Source of the DNA: Trichoplax adhaerens
Lineage: Eukaryota; Placozoa; Uniplacotomia; Trichoplacea; Trichoplacidae
Length of the DNA: 64,000 bases
Assembly (NCBI RefSeq): GCF_000150275.1
Contig: NW_002060953.1
Location: 1,819,493 to 1,883,492 of the forward strand
Direction of reading: 5' to 3'
Shown: in pieces, positions 51,169-64,000 of the stretch
How positions within the stretch are numbered: the stretch's first letter is position 1
Layout of the letters: every line of letters starts with the position of its first letter
Program-made: the position numbers and the translations under genes
Notes under the pieces: model-generated
Database searches by the model: none
Told to the model about the DNA's origin: nothing
Seen by the model: only the letters and a program-made list of their open reading frames with translations

Positions 51169-54100
51169 TTATATTGATTTGAATGAATATTGCTGTTGGA
51201 TGATTTGTTGTAATTCATCTGCTGAAGGTAGCCGTCCTGAATTTAATTTTGACCAAACATTGATACCTTCAAAGTATAGATTGATCAACGACAAAACGTA
51301 AATGATTAGCAAAGGTAAAATAATCACATCAGTACTAAAATTTACTGTCAACATGACACTTTCATATTTTATTACCAAGAAACAATTCATTAAACTTTAT
51401 TGTGTACGCAACTTTATTAAGAGTCATGCTAAATAGCTAATGTAACAAATATAAAGCAAGTTAATCTGCAACATTCATTCATGAAGGTATCATCATTGTC
51501 GGTGCCTTGAATAATATTACATACTCCATATAAAAATAAAAGTAGTGCTAACGTTGACAGTATATTTACCATTTAATGTTACTTCAAAGGCCCCAGTTGA
51601 TAAAAGCTGCTGTTCCAAACTGTTCAGTAAAAAAAATATGATCATGCAGGCAGTTATCTAGATAGAATTAAAGATAAAAGTGTTTAGTCTAATTCCCAAG
51701 CGGACTATTGTACTTATATAATCTGACTTGGAAGCGCAAGCAACCCTATTTTGATGAAGATTCTTCAAAAAGAGCAAATGGTTAGAAAACCTCCAAAAAA
51801 CGAATATTTCGTGTGACGTCATTGATACATTTGACATGATAATTATGAAATATGCTGCTCTTATTTTACTAAACTCTATCGATTTCGAGGATATATAAAT
51901 GAATGTATAAATTAGACTGAATGATAAAGACACTTGTGAAAGTTGAATGCTTAGACAACCTAAATCGTATATACTTTATCTATGGTCAATCGATACATTT
52001 ATTACCCTTTACGATCAAAACATAACAATTGTGAAATAAGCTGGACTTATCCTACTAAACTCTATCGATTTCGAGGATGTACAAAATATTGTATTAGCTT
52101 ACATGATGACGACTCTTCTAGATAGTTAAATCGTTACATAACCTAAACCGTATATTTGTCTATAGTCGATTAATGCATTTTACTACCCTTTACGAGTAAA
52201 ACACGACAATATGAGAAAAGTTGGATTTATACTACTGAACTCTATTGATTTCGAGGATGTACAAAATATTGTATAAATTAGACTGAATGATCAAAACTCT
52301 TCAAGAAAGCCAAATGGTCAGATAAACTAAACCGTATATTTTGTCTGTCGTTAATTGATACATTTGTTACACTTTACGAATAGAACATGACAACGATGAA
52401 ATACACTGCATTTATCCTACTAATAATATCAATCGATTCCGAGGCTATACAAATGATCTTATAAATCAGACTGAACTTCAGAAAAGAATATCCATAAATA
52501 TACCTATGCAAACCTTTGTGAGTTACGTACTACCATACGTTATCGATACAATAGCAGCATAATATACTATGTAGTAACAGTTAACCGCTAACAAGGCATC
52601 ACTTTCCATCCCAAACATGTCGTATCCTGCAACTGGGAAAAAGGAATAGTTTTACTTACTTTATTTTCGTTTGCCCAAAGGTAAATAGAGGGACGTCCTA
52701 AATTGAATCCATCTAACAAACGCTCAGCAAATCCACTGACTAGTAAACCAATCAGGGCTAATTTAAACGTGTTGATGAACCGCGATAATAGTACACGACT
52801 TGCCGGTGGGGGATAAACGTCTCCTTCTACATTAATGCTAGGAAAACTTGATTGCAGAAACTGAGAGTACTGCTGGAATGCATTCCGGTAACCTCAGGAA
52901 GCACTATCCATTGCAAATCGTTGATATCATTGGAACAGATGGTAAAAAAGGAGAAAAAAATAAGATTTTTGTCCTATACGCCGAAATGATATCGTTCATC
53001 ACATCAAATTTACAATCTCTTACATAACTTTATGTCAATTTATTACTTTAACGAAAAGACGTAGTGGTTACATTACGTCATTTCAAACAGTACATCCTAG
53101 AGGAATTATTGTAGAAATTTTTAACACTGTTGGCAGCTATTTGATCCATAAGTCGAGAAATATGGATAATTATTATATTAATGTTATCATCTATTGCTCA
53201 CTAATAATCAAAACACTAGGCATACACACAACAATAGGCAATTATTCAGTATTCATTAAACCATTGGTAAATTTCATGTCTATTTCCAAGATATCTATTA
53301 GAAAATCATGCTCACTCAAGGCTTACGCTAAATCCCCTCCAATCGATATTTCGTTTTATTTTATACAAGAACATCTATCAGTCATAAAACTTTCAATTTC
53401 ATCAATAGTAGAGTAATCCATGGGAAAATATTGGGTTCTAGGATCCTACTTGTATTGTGACGACAAGTACAGTCTGAGGAATTAATTTGAATTCTATTTG
53501 ATCAGCTCTCGCTTGAACGTTGCTATAACTATTCTATTGCTGCATGATGACAGGTGCTTTCAACTGTAGCCTACTGTATATTTAGGGTATTTATCTCTAT
53601 CTGGAGCCAATTTCATTTCTGCACTCTAAAAATGTGATTATAATCATGACAAAAGTCTAACGTGGCTAGACGGCGTATTATTAAAGGCTTAAATGAATAA
53701 GACGGCGGGCAACGATATTATTCCACACCTAGAATAACGACACTGAAAGCAGGCTTTTGTTGGTATTGTAGTCTAACACTTTAATTAAGGGGAAAGAAGT
53801 GGCAAGTAGTAAAGGCCAGATATCAATTTATCAAGATTGCGGTAAATCTTTTCAGGCGTAGAATTCAATCTTGAGATTGTTGATGACTTGAGCCAATACG
53901 TTAACCTTGTATTTCAATTCATTCTAATGTTGGGCAAAGTCGAAGTAGACTGTTTACTCAATTATTCTATTGAGAGTAGGCTGTTAAAAAAGTAACCTAA
54001 GCAAAGAGGAAAAACTCTTTCTTTAGAACTACCCTTTGGAGTTGAATGCTTACTCTCGCCAAGTCTCTCGAGCACTAGCTGTAGTCGGTATGGTATAGGT

Positions 54101-54935
54101 TGACAAGATTTTTCTCCATCCTCTGTCCACTATCCAATAAACTACCCCCATATGTGTCAAGTTCAATAACAATTAAATTGTTCTATTGCGTGTAACCATC
54201 CAATTTACGTCTCATGATTGGGTCTATCTCCCGTGAATATCTAAAAAAGAATACTGCATCATCCATGCTGACTAAAGAGTGAATAGATACAAACTATCTA
54301 TCCTGTAATTCATTGACAAGGCCTTGGTTGTCCCTCCATATTCCCCTGTCACAATGTCATCACTCACAACACGTTCGCTGGATATCTCCTACTATAAGAT
54401 AGGATAGTACGATAAAATGGAAAAAGTTCAGCTTTGAACTACTGTAATTCATTGAAAAGGCCTTGGTTATCCTCAATATTGCCCTGTTCCAATACGCGTG
54501 TCATCACTATTTCTCTTGCAAAACGTTCACAGGAAATCTCCTACCATGGGATAGGATAGTACGATACAGTGGAAAAATTTCAGCTTTGAACTACTAGGAC
54601 AAAAAATAGAGCCGATATTCATGCCATGAGTAGTGCAATGGATTTTTGATTTTTTTTATTACCACAAAAAATGGAAAAGTCCCTGGCAGCGCTTATGAAA
54701 GAGTCAATGAAAATTCTGGACAGGCTCTTTGAAAATTGTGGCAAAAATGACTCAAACAGGCATCTATGAACGACTTTTTCTTAGCTAAAACTTACCAGTA
54801 TAAGATTTTAATGGTAGGTCCAACCAGTGAATGATGTCTTAACGTACTTTTCCTATCCAAAGTGTCCTGGCTTGCTACTATCGAGCAGCAAAGGATTAAC
54901 ATGGCGATCCATCTCGCTGGTCGTGCCATCGCCAT
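51169..54935 (-). CDS. SELENOT: Selenoprotein T, UGA-encoded selenocysteine, four exons
   Basis: ER-membrane thioredoxin-like selenoprotein. Exons: 54935-54796 (signal peptide MAMARPARWIAMLILCCSIV, ending GPTIKILY), 52903-52660, 51657-51570 and 51266-51169. All junctions are GT-AG and in phase. The total is 189 residues, close to the family's 195 or so. The first junction creates Cys47; the redox motif is C-A-S-U, with the UGA at 52896-52894 followed by GYR, exactly where animal SELENOT has CVSUGYR. Further matches: INVEGDVYPPP, the hydrophobic FKLALIGLLVSG, PSIYLWANENK, LLSTGAFEVTLNG and NVWSKLNSGRLPS. The ATG context GCCATGG is strong. A conventional gene caller would stop at the UGA or skip this exon boundary. 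A SECIS-like stem-loop lies downstream. It shares orientation with the USP gene 2.3 kb upstream. Confidence 0.93.
51800..52480. repeat. Four-copy diverged tandem repeat in a SELENOT intron
   Basis: Units of about 175-185 bp. Each carries TCCTACTAAACTCTATCGATTTCGAGGA near its centre (about 51875, 52051, 52229, 52420), then ACAAAATATTGTATAAATTAGACTGAATGA, and AACCTAAACCGTATAT before the next TGATACATTTxTTACCCTTTACGA. Wholly inside the second intron. Confidence 0.8.
54301..54597. repeat. Two-copy direct repeat, about 145-150 bp, in SELENOT intron 1
   Basis: Copies begin CCTGTAATTCATTGACAAGG at about 54301 and ACTGTAATTCATTGAAAAGG at about 54440. Both end with TTCAGCTTTGAACTACT. They are about 85 percent alike by eye, so this is a fairly recent duplication. 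Confidence 0.85.
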
Positions 54936-57186
54936 GGCGAATCAGTGAAAATTGTCTTTGAAGATTGACTGGGGAGAGTAGAGTACCAAGACTAAATGGC
55001 GTTTACTGCGAAGGCTGACTACTCAAACAGGTTCGTTGGTTGGGTTGCATTGTATGAATTTTCTGCAAGCCTATTTTCATTACTAAGACTTCACATTGCC
55101 TACAGTGCATAGGCATTGTTGGTACTGTACACTCAGCAGTATAGGTAGGCACCCTGTACAAAATGAATGTCACCCTTTGGTGATACACATAGCACAAGCT
55201 TTGGTTAAGGTACAACTACGGTAAAACAAAAGTGATAGACCAAGCTGAAAATGGCCGCTACCCAAATCACGATTTCATCAAAAGAAAAATGAGTTGCTTT
55301 CATTTCGATTATGTCTAGTGGATAGGGATGTTTCATTGAGTTAAAATCGCTCTTAACAACATCGTCTTTGTCATGAAGAACGAACTTTTTCCATTGGAAC
55401 TGTATGAATGAAACACATGGTGGCTCTGTAATCCTGAGCAAGACCTATTGTCAGTTAAAGGATACGCCAATATCTTGATAGTTTAATTTGGCATAGCTCC
55501 GTCATCTCCTTTCATCCTTTCAACTTTTATCGATCCATTGGTAGCTTTTCAACCGTTCCTCCAGTATTGGCCTACTGAATGGATTGACCAGTAAATAATG
55601 ACACGATTTAAAGTAGAGAGCGACTACTCTACCTTCATCTTCCATGTTATAATTTGATACTGGTAGGATACTTTGCCACACCGGCCTCCATTGCTAGCGA
55701 AATAAATGTCACCTTATTGACGCACTAGTGGCAATTCTTCGTATACTGTACTATCAATCTATCTATGATGAGGGTGACGTCCATTTTTTTATATTGCCTA
55801 CAGTACTTTTGTCACTTACAGTATTTAAAGAAAATAATATCGCCTCAGTACTGTACTGTATACTGTACTATAGGAGAGATGGATGTGGTGGAGTAAAGGT
55901 CGTACTGTAGCTACAGTGCAAAACTCATGACACTATCGTGCAAAACTCAAGGTGCTTACATTATTTTTAAAATAAAATACTGTGATATGGTGCCAGAATA
56001 TGCTGGACTGTACTTCGCCATGGATAACTAGCCTGTCTGTATACAGTAGCTTTCTTCTAGCACTGTAGTCACACGGTACCCAAAAGTGGCGATAGATAAT
56101 CGATACAGTCCTGTAGTGTAAAGCTCCTGTATGGCAAGCAAATAAGAATTTCAATTTGAAATGCTACTATACGTATACCCTCATTTACATGATCTACACT
56201 AGAGAGTAGAGACCTTAAGCTTAGCAGTAATCGATACCCTTTAATGATATGCTGAGTGCATGTACCATGGTGCATACTGTCATCACAACTTGCAAAGGGA
56301 TCGGCTAATAGTCAATCGTCCACAGACTATCAATACTACTGTACAGTGCAGGCGGTAAGAAAGGCATTACTATCAATTTGATTATGGCAATAGCATCACC
56401 AAACATAAATGTAAAGACAACAATGAAAATGATCCATCATCACCAAGTCAAATAGTCCAACAAAGCCAGAGTAATTACGTCTGCCAATAAACGTACCTTC
56501 AAATGTGTAAAAGTATTGATTCCAATTGTTGAATCAGTACTGTATAATCGTTGTTGCTTACTATTTTTAATACATTTTTTTTTCAGCCTTACATTAAATT
56601 AGTGCAAAAACGTTGGGAGAACAAAATGAAGATGAAAATGCTTCAATTATTCCAACGACGCACTTGAATAAAGACTTATTGTAGGATAACGATTTGTTAC
56701 TGCAGTATAGACTGTTCTATAGCTACCTAACTGATAATTTACCATGGTAACCCAATTTTCAAAAAATCTACATAGGTATATCACATTACATGTTGAAAAT
56801 AATAATGTTATATTCAAATAGATTGTCGAATCCAAACCAATAAAATCAAGATGATATAATAATAAAATTTTCATGTACCTAATGATAACAATTTTTCCTT
56901 ATACTGTAACACCGTAACAAAAATCAACAAATACATACTCGCTAAATGATATTCCGCAATTAATATATCTTTTATACAGTGACACAAAAATTGTTTTTAT
57001 AACATCATGTAACCACAAATGTAATTAGTAGTATTACTAAGGTATCTAGCAACTAAAATTCAGTTAGGCATTTACAATGCAAATTGTTAACGTCTCTAGG
57101 CCGATCTTCTTCGTTATTGATAACAATAAATGAATTGACGGTTTAGCCTCTTGCAAGAATTTCTATTATTATACACCATATAGTTA
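54936..57186. other. SELENOT promoter region with TACTGTA-rich tracts
   Basis: No supported gene in 2.25 kb. The words TACTGTAC, TACAGT and CAGTACTG occur many times (for example about 55735-55745, 55845-55875, 55902-55918 including ACTGTAGCTACAGT, and 56335-56350). The same words are used in the repeat and microsatellite upstream of actin. Hydrophobic short frames on the minus strand at 55003-55441 have no family signature. Confidence 0.5.
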
Positions 57187-57192
57187 TTTATT
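57187..57192 (-). terminator. USP gene poly(A) signal
   Basis: AATAAA on the minus strand, starting 37 bases beyond the TAA stop of the deubiquitinase gene. Confidence 0.55.
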
Positions 57193-57229
57193 TCATGTTG
57201 CCATATAGAAAGAACTACTGTATCCTGCA

Positions 57230-60200
57230 TTAATTTCCTAAATTTCTCCTTGAGCCTCTATTTTCTTCATCAGAATTTTCGTGCCGCGTCGATTCGCTAG
57301 CAGCAAGATTATCGTCAGATTCCGGAAAGTAACGATTAGGGGCTGCGTGATAGCGTTTGTTACGCTCATTTTGAGCGTTAAGTTCATCGATTTCTTCAAT
57401 ATCATCATATTCACCCTATGGAAGACATCTATATTCAGTTATTGATATCATTGTCTATTGCATAAACACTCTAATACACAGCTACGTTGTCAATTGCACA
57501 ACCCCATTGATATACTAGTATCTCACCTCATCGACTAATTCCAAAGCTTTCGCGTAAACAACACGTGCACTATTAGATCGTTCCAAAAGTGATCTAAAGC
57601 ATAACAGAGTAATTCAAGTCGATTATTTTATTACTGATCATATACTTAAAATGGTTAACTCATCTTACCCAGCCGAAGTTTCGTTCGATTGTGCAGGGGG
57701 AGACCAATTTGTATAACCATAGCCGCTACCGGTAGGATAGGTATTCTAATGTCATAAATACAAGAATTTTATTTATATCGATTCTACCATAGAAGCTTGA
57801 CGTAAACTGTAATGATAAATACAGTATATCAAAGAAAGATACTGCCGTCCTACATACCCTATCCAATTCGTCTCCTAGCCAGTTAACTGCTTCAGTCCAC
57901 TTTTGCTTCCAAACATGATTATCTTGAAATAATTCCAATGCCACTCTATAGCTGTCGTTAATTAAAAATTCTTTAAGCAACTTCTGTCATCTTACCCTAA
58001 TCCCAAATTGATGGCACGATTTCATGTACGTATGTTTACAAATGCTTATCTCACCTAGGAATAAATGATACAAGGAATTTCATACACAAATATGAGCGCT
58101 TTTGATGACGACCACGAGAGTTGATAATGATATCAAAGATACCAAGTCGTTCATCGGAAATACCTATAGGAAATTAAAGATATATTAAATTGTTATAAAT
58201 ATAATATAGCGACATAAAGGCATCGAGCTCAACTAGAACCTTGCATAGCTAGGTGTATACGCTGTTGTTGCCAAGAATCTTCTATGGTCAACACACTAAC
58301 AAATAAATCTATGTAAGGCTTTAAACGATCCCCAGACGGAGCGTGCTGGATCTATTTCGGATAGATCAAGAATTAGCTCTAAGATTAATCTGACGACATC
58401 TATCTATAATAACTGTAATATCTGAAATTGAGGTGAAATTTAAGCGTGCATTACTACTAATGAATATTAAACACATACATAATAGAGCAGCTTGGAAACA
58501 ATCAGCCTCGAGAAATGCTCATTTTCCCAAGAACAAAACTGAAACGATAAAAAGCGATAATAAATCAGATTCCCTAGTAAACATGGCAGTATTACAGTAT
58601 ATGTTATCAATTTGCAAAAATGTGCTCTAATTTTGAAACCAGAATACCTCGATCAACTTGGCGGTTTCTTCATTTCCAGGATATTCTTCCAAGATCTTCT
58701 TCAAATATCTACAAAAAAAATAGCAAAAATACTTTAACATCAGTGGGAGACAAATATAGCGTATCAATGCAAGTAACAATTAAAACAAATTTTCATATAT
58801 CCTCACATTTTTCTGATAAATAACAACATTTCTACTTCTCGAGGTAACGGTAGAATCCATTTTTTATGATCATGTGGTGAGAGCTCGGTATATGGGTTTT
58901 CTCCATAATTGCCAGGCTAAAATTGCATCAGTAATCACGGAAAGTAATTCAGTATTTTATCACAACTTAATGAAACTTGACAATTAAAACGAATAGACTT
59001 TACTAAAAAACGTACCATGGTTTCACATTGTTTTTCTTTATTGGATATATCACAGCTGCGAATAAGTATCGAAGTAACTGCATGTAGTTTACTAAGATCC
59101 TGAGATTGGTATCTCAATACCGATCCCGTATTTTCGTCCGAACTTAAGTTCATAAAGACATCTGCAACGCCTAAGCGTAGCAGTTGAATTCTCTATAATA
59201 CGTAATAGCAACATTATTTAAAGTTAGTAAGTGGCAAAAAATATACAAATTAACAACCAACAATTATTGGAAAAGTAATGCTATTTATTAACCTGGCCCA
59301 TTCCAAAATTAGCATACATTAAAAACAACTGAAAATACTGTTGATAATATCGGCCATGTTCAGGCAAATCTCTATTAATTAGCGATAAAACTGCCTTAAG
59401 AATGTTATCACTAATAGAATGCGTATATTCGGTCTCCTCGTCATCTAAATAAGACATAAATGGAAATATTTTAATTAGCATTGTGTACATAAACTACTAA
59501 AAAAAACTACTTCAGTTAATGCTGTATTTGCCTCTTTTACATACCATTATCCGCTGATGATAATCTCAAAGGTGATGTCGGTGTTTCTATCAATGTCAGA
59601 TGGCATAGTGTAACAATAATTTTGGCAAATGTGTACCGCATCTATAAAATTGAATGCACTAAATTAATTTCCATGTATAAAAATTGTCGAGGATCAGTTG
59701 AATTAGGCTGATAATAATTAACACAGAACCTCCCCAACTGGACATTCCAATAGATATTCTGTAAATCTTTGAGGATGCGCAAATAGCACATTCCGTGCAA
59801 ACCATATTCTTGCATTTCTACTATGGCGAAATATTAACGCAATAGCATCGTACCAGTCGTTATATGAACCCCTAAATAAGGCAATATACAAAAACTATTG
59901 ATCAAGCATGCACACCACTTAAACCATCAAACAATATCAGAGCCATACCTAATGCCCTTTTTCGTTCTAAATCCTATACTAAATAAAAATTTACTAGCCA
60001 TCTCGATACTTAAAACACCAAATTCTTCCAGATCAGGTGGCTACAAATAATTAAATATTCATTAACAAAGTATTAACAAAGTTGAGAATTGTTGTGTATA
60101 AATGTAGTAAAGTTAGAAATCTTCAAGTTTACTCTTATACAACTCTACCGTACTACTTACTTGATTATCCCGGCTAAGGTGCTGAAAGTTGGCAATTATT

Positions 60201-63200
60201 AGCTTACGAATGAATTGAAAGTATTCGTAGCTATAATGCATTTGTTCGTGCAAAAAATAGATATTTTGTCGAATGACGGCACCGTGAATTTGTTTAGGTA
60301 TATTTACAGCTTGCTGGAAACCATCTACAATGTTAGCACAACAAGAACTCTAAACAAATGGATCATGCTATTGACTCTGAAAACTCTGTAGTTTTTTGAA
60401 AGTAACAGCTTACGCATATTTCCATCATTATCTACAATGTCTTTTCTTTCATAAAAAAGGATATAGGAATTCCACCATCTTTTTTGACGTCGGAATGACA
60501 TTCTGTGTAGATAAGATAATTGAAAAATATTATACACGTATATTAGTAAAGAAAGTAATCCCTTACGAAGACAGAAATATTCCATCAATATTACCTTTTT
60601 ACTACTTGATCATATACCTCACCCATGTATTCACCACCAAAACACTGAGATTTCAATTCCTTAATTGATGTATACGCGAAGCAACATAAGTAATCAATAC
60701 TACCGCTATTAAAATAAGGTATTGATAGAGAATACCTCGTCGTCGTCCATCCTACATTCTGTAACATCTCCGTCATCAAATTTAAACCACTGACCACCAT
60801 TACCATCTTCACCCCTATATTCAATTCATCCTTAAATACATACTTCCAATACAGATAATAATTTATAGAATTTTTAAACTACCTTTTTATTATATAAGAA
60901 TAATAGTGACCACCATTAGCTTGACCACTGTGTACAATCATGCCAACTAGCCGGTACTGAGTAACTGGAGAGTCTTCACTATCAGTTTCGATATCTTCTA
61001 TGCTTTCATCTAAAATGGGCATATTTATAATGCGCTGTTATCAGAGTAAACTAATTATTAGCACTCCATGCTTTAAAATATCGAAAACGATACGTTACCT
61101 TCAATTTTAGCCAGTCCAGCCACAGTAAATGGCTCCATATCGAATTCACGTGGAAACTCAAAATAATCGTTAAATTTTACAGCGCAATCCCTTCGAAACA
61201 ATGTGATATGCAGTTTATTATATTATTGTTGTTATCGTTAAAGCCAAGAAATAGAAACGATAATACCTTTCCCAGTCGTAATCAAATCTTTTCAACTGAA
61301 TTGCCAAAATCTTTGGTAACTTTTTAATACACATCCTCTTCACGGTGTCAACCTTATTTAAGATCGAGTGAAGGCTGCTTATTATAACATTCAATACTCG
61401 ATACTACTACTAAATTTAGCATGATCTAATGCATGAATATTTCGAGAAATATCAAAACATACCTTTTTATCGCATCTTTCACAATAATATGCATTAACGC
61501 CTTCGAGCAAATCTCCTTTAACATATTGCTCTAAAGATTCAACCATGTTCTGATGGTTACGAATATCAACGCTGATTGCGGTGAAAGATTCATCTCGCGA
61601 ATAACGGTGAGGGCAACCCTTACAGATCTTTTGATCAGCAAATGTACCACCAAAAACATGCGACAAAAATGGCGGAAAACCTTGATCTTTCAATGCTTCA
61701 TCCAGTGTATCCACTAAACTATTAAAGAATTCGTAAGCGTCCTGTTGTTCTCTTAAATTAACTGGATTACCTTGAAGACTATCGAAGAAAAGCCCAAAAA
61801 AATTAATTAATAATTATTCTAACAATCCGCAAATGCAGCAGTAAAAATTACAAACCGAAACATTTTCCAGAAACCACGAGGGATATAGTATTGTAAAAGA
61901 CTTTCGGTTAAATGCGCAAATATACTCTGTACTTGCTTTAACAAACATAAATTATATTCTTTTATCGGCATATCTTTTCTACTATCTTGAAACCTCTGCC
62001 GATCTTCCCGGATATAGGGGTCAATATTCAACTGCAGGAGAATAAAACCATCCATCGAATGACCCACTGTATCAGTACTATCAATCCAATTGAAACAATA
62101 CTCTTACCTCGATATCGCCTCCCTTATCAGAACCGTCGTAAGCGTCTACCTCTTCTTTTTCAAAACTTGTCTGAACGTTTAGGACACTTTTACATACCTC
62201 CGGTATCATAAATAGCTGAAAGTATACTTGGCATATTTAGGAACTGCATTTGAGTACAATAAGAAAATAATATAAGCAAAACAAACCTGCTGTAGCACAG
62301 AATTCATATAGCATGTAGCACCACCATTTTTTAGTCCAACATAACCATTAGAAGGTCTACATCCAACGGTAGGAGAATACTCCCAGACATCCAAAGCATT
62401 AGAAATTTCCGCTAATCAAAATTTTGATAATATTAGAATCAATAGTTCTAATAATGAATTAATCCAATTTTATTCCATTTATAGATAAATACTTACGGTA
62501 ATTAAACAATTCAGATAAAATATTGCATACAAGGTGGAAGTTCGATATTGAACCGACACAGAATGCGACTAATAGATCCATTGCGGCATTAGTAGTAATA
62601 GGGGTATGACAAATTCGCTTCACCTGTTTCCAATTTATGTCGTCTATATTGTAAATACATGAATTTAAAGAATGATCTCCAATGATATATAAAGCAATAA
62701 AGGTTAACCATGTAGACATGTATTACATATACCGATCGTTCCTTAAGGAGTAAATTTTATTCAAAACTTTACTTATACGCGACGCTTTATCATCTCACCT
62801 TTCTTGGATCCAATATCATGTAGCAACTTCGAAGCAGGAAACAAAAATTGGTACATGAGTTCCTAAAAATGACATATTTAAAATTAGTAATACTATTTCA
62901 GAATGACAAGCCAACTAATGATATCTTTCGTATCACCTCTATGAAACTAATGTTGTCATATTTGCAGCCAATGTACGATTTCTTTTGACCGGAGATAAAG
63001 GATAAGAGCTCTTTGGTGACGCTTAGATGGCCGTCTAGTAATATTTGATCAATGTCACCAAGCACGTTATTCTTTTTAAATTTCTCCTGAAAGGGACAGC
63101 GAAATATCATTAATATGATTATAAATAATCATAAATAGCCGAATTAGAAAATCACACCTTTATATTTCGTAACCAACTAATTTCATTAAGAAGCAAGTTC

Positions 63201-64000
63201 TCCGCTTTAGAAACTGGGACCTTGGTTACATGGCCGTAATTTAACAGCCTACAACAAGTAATATCATAATCACACACGCAATCATAGATCGTAATAGGCT
63301 TCACTTTCACTGGCAATTAGAGAAATTGAATGTTTACTAAATAGCACATTACATTGTATATACCTGCATGAAAGCAAAAAGTATTCTCCAGAAAACAGCG
63401 CAAATTCTTCTACAGCAGTCTAAAAAATAGCATACAGTGATTATACCAACTAAAGATTACATACTCTGTAAATAATGGTGTTTAATATAAATCATATTAT
63501 CTGAGTGAAGTCATACCGTTAAAATTGAAAAAAATAGTTCTAGAAAATGTAAGAGACATCTATTTCCAGGGCTACACTTAGTAGCGATCGTTAAAAACTG
63601 CTCAGCAGCACAAATTCGAACAGACCTAAATAAAACAGTAAATGTTGAAAGCATTTTGGCTAACAGTTAGCCTTAGTAGTGCATAGATACGAATGCATGT
63701 TTAGCGCATAATAATAGTGACCTGTTTCTGCATACTAACAACACGTCTACGATAAACAGCTGCCATGACTTTTCACGACTAAGTGTATCCAAAATTGAAG
63801 GACACAGCGCCAAGGATACACCTAAAACCTGTAGAAGAGTAAACGGAATCATTGTAAAAAGTATAACCAAAACAAGAGCGTTACATATTTCTACAAATAC
63901 CTCAAGGGCTTCCATTGCAACAGGACCTTCGTCAATACACGATGTAACCGTCGAGGTCTAAAATAGTTTACCATTTATAATTAATCTTTATTATAGCTGA
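57230..64000 (-). CDS. USP9X: USP9X/fat-facets-type ubiquitin carboxyl-terminal hydrolase (5' partial)
   Basis: Cysteine protease that removes ubiquitin from proteins. The window holds 33 exons, 1247 residues up to the TAA at 57230-57232; the N-terminal half lies beyond the right edge. Exons include 63957-63901, 63828-63722, 63625-63517, 63086-62937, 62643-62497, 62411-62287, 62215-62108, 62031-61856, 61778-61463, 61352-61267, 61190-61099, 61009-60883, 60814-60736, 60659-60595, 60502-60414, 60324-60161, 59444-59293, 59192-59016, 58351-58240 and 57415-57230. All phases join. The USP core shows the Cys box [19 protein letters not shown] and CERC zinc-ribbon cysteines, [14 protein letters not shown], and the His box NGGHYYSYI. 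After it come [13 protein letters not shown] and [15 protein letters not shown], both typical of USP9X, and an acidic, probably disordered C terminus. Introns are mostly 60-250 bp. The USP9X assignment (rather than another USP) is firm from length and collinearity. Confidence 0.95.
60906..60908 (-). other. USP catalytic histidine codon
   Basis: CAC in the His box GGHYYSY, in the exon at 61009-60883. It acts as general base for the catalytic cysteine in USP-family hydrolases. Its presence argues for an active enzyme. Confidence 0.85.
62311..62313 (-). other. USP catalytic cysteine codon
   Basis: TGC in [10 protein letters not shown], in the exon at 62411-62287. This is the nucleophile of the C19 peptidase family. 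The preceding Asn, which forms the oxyanion hole in USPs, is also present. Confidence 0.9.

Noticed and set aside
53141-53416. 91-residue plus-strand frame
   Set aside because: Lies inside SELENOT intron 1, no recognised features.
55003-55441. Two minus-strand frames with Cys and hydrophobic segments upstream of SELENOT
   Set aside because: No domain, no convincing splice links; considered promoter-region chance frames.

Overview
The window is AT-rich animal DNA. It encodes a cytoplasmic-type actin, a run of single-exon rhodopsin-class GPCRs, selenoprotein T, a USP9X/fat-facets-type deubiquitinase with dozens of short introns, and a secreted protein with Frizzled-type cysteine-rich repeats. 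This mix, with compact introns in the deubiquitinase and large AT-rich intergenic spaces, suggests an early-branching metazoan. A placozoan (Trichoplax-like) genome is my best guess, but that is inference and was not checked by any search.

Layout. (1) 1-38 kb: six intronless class A GPCR genes, all on the minus strand. Three (near 1, 15 and 20 kb) have lost the DRY motif (GHY/GNY). Three (near 26, 32 and 37 kb) keep DRY and sit in a tandem segmental duplication of about 5.4-5.7 kb that also includes flanking DNA. (2) 6-9 kb: a two-exon actin gene on the plus strand, interrupting the GPCR run. Upstream of it are a perfect CArG box, a GTACA microsatellite, a TATA box and a three-copy 168-bp repeat containing a 28-bp perfect palindrome. 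(3) 9.5-13 kb: three different diverged tandem-repeat fields. (4) 41.4-43.9 kb: a three-exon minus-strand gene for a protein with a signal peptide, two Frizzled-CRD-like cysteine modules and a C-terminal GPI-type tail. (5) 44-51 kb: gene-poor DNA with a tRNA-like element, a probable decayed copia-type gag relic and a repeat array interrupted by a 99-N gap. (6) 51-55 kb: a four-exon selenoprotein T gene (minus) with an in-frame UGA in a CxxU motif and a SECIS-like stem-loop in the 3'UTR. (7) 57.2-64 kb: the C-terminal half (33 exons, 1247 codons before the stop, all phases consistent) of a USP9X-type ubiquitin hydrolase (minus), running off the right edge.

The genes do not form one pathway. 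The GPCR family is a local expansion. Actin, SELENOT and the USP are housekeeping genes. The Frizzled-CRD-like protein is a lineage-specific candidate for cell-surface ligand binding. All splice models were built by hand from GT-AG signals and frame, without transcripts.
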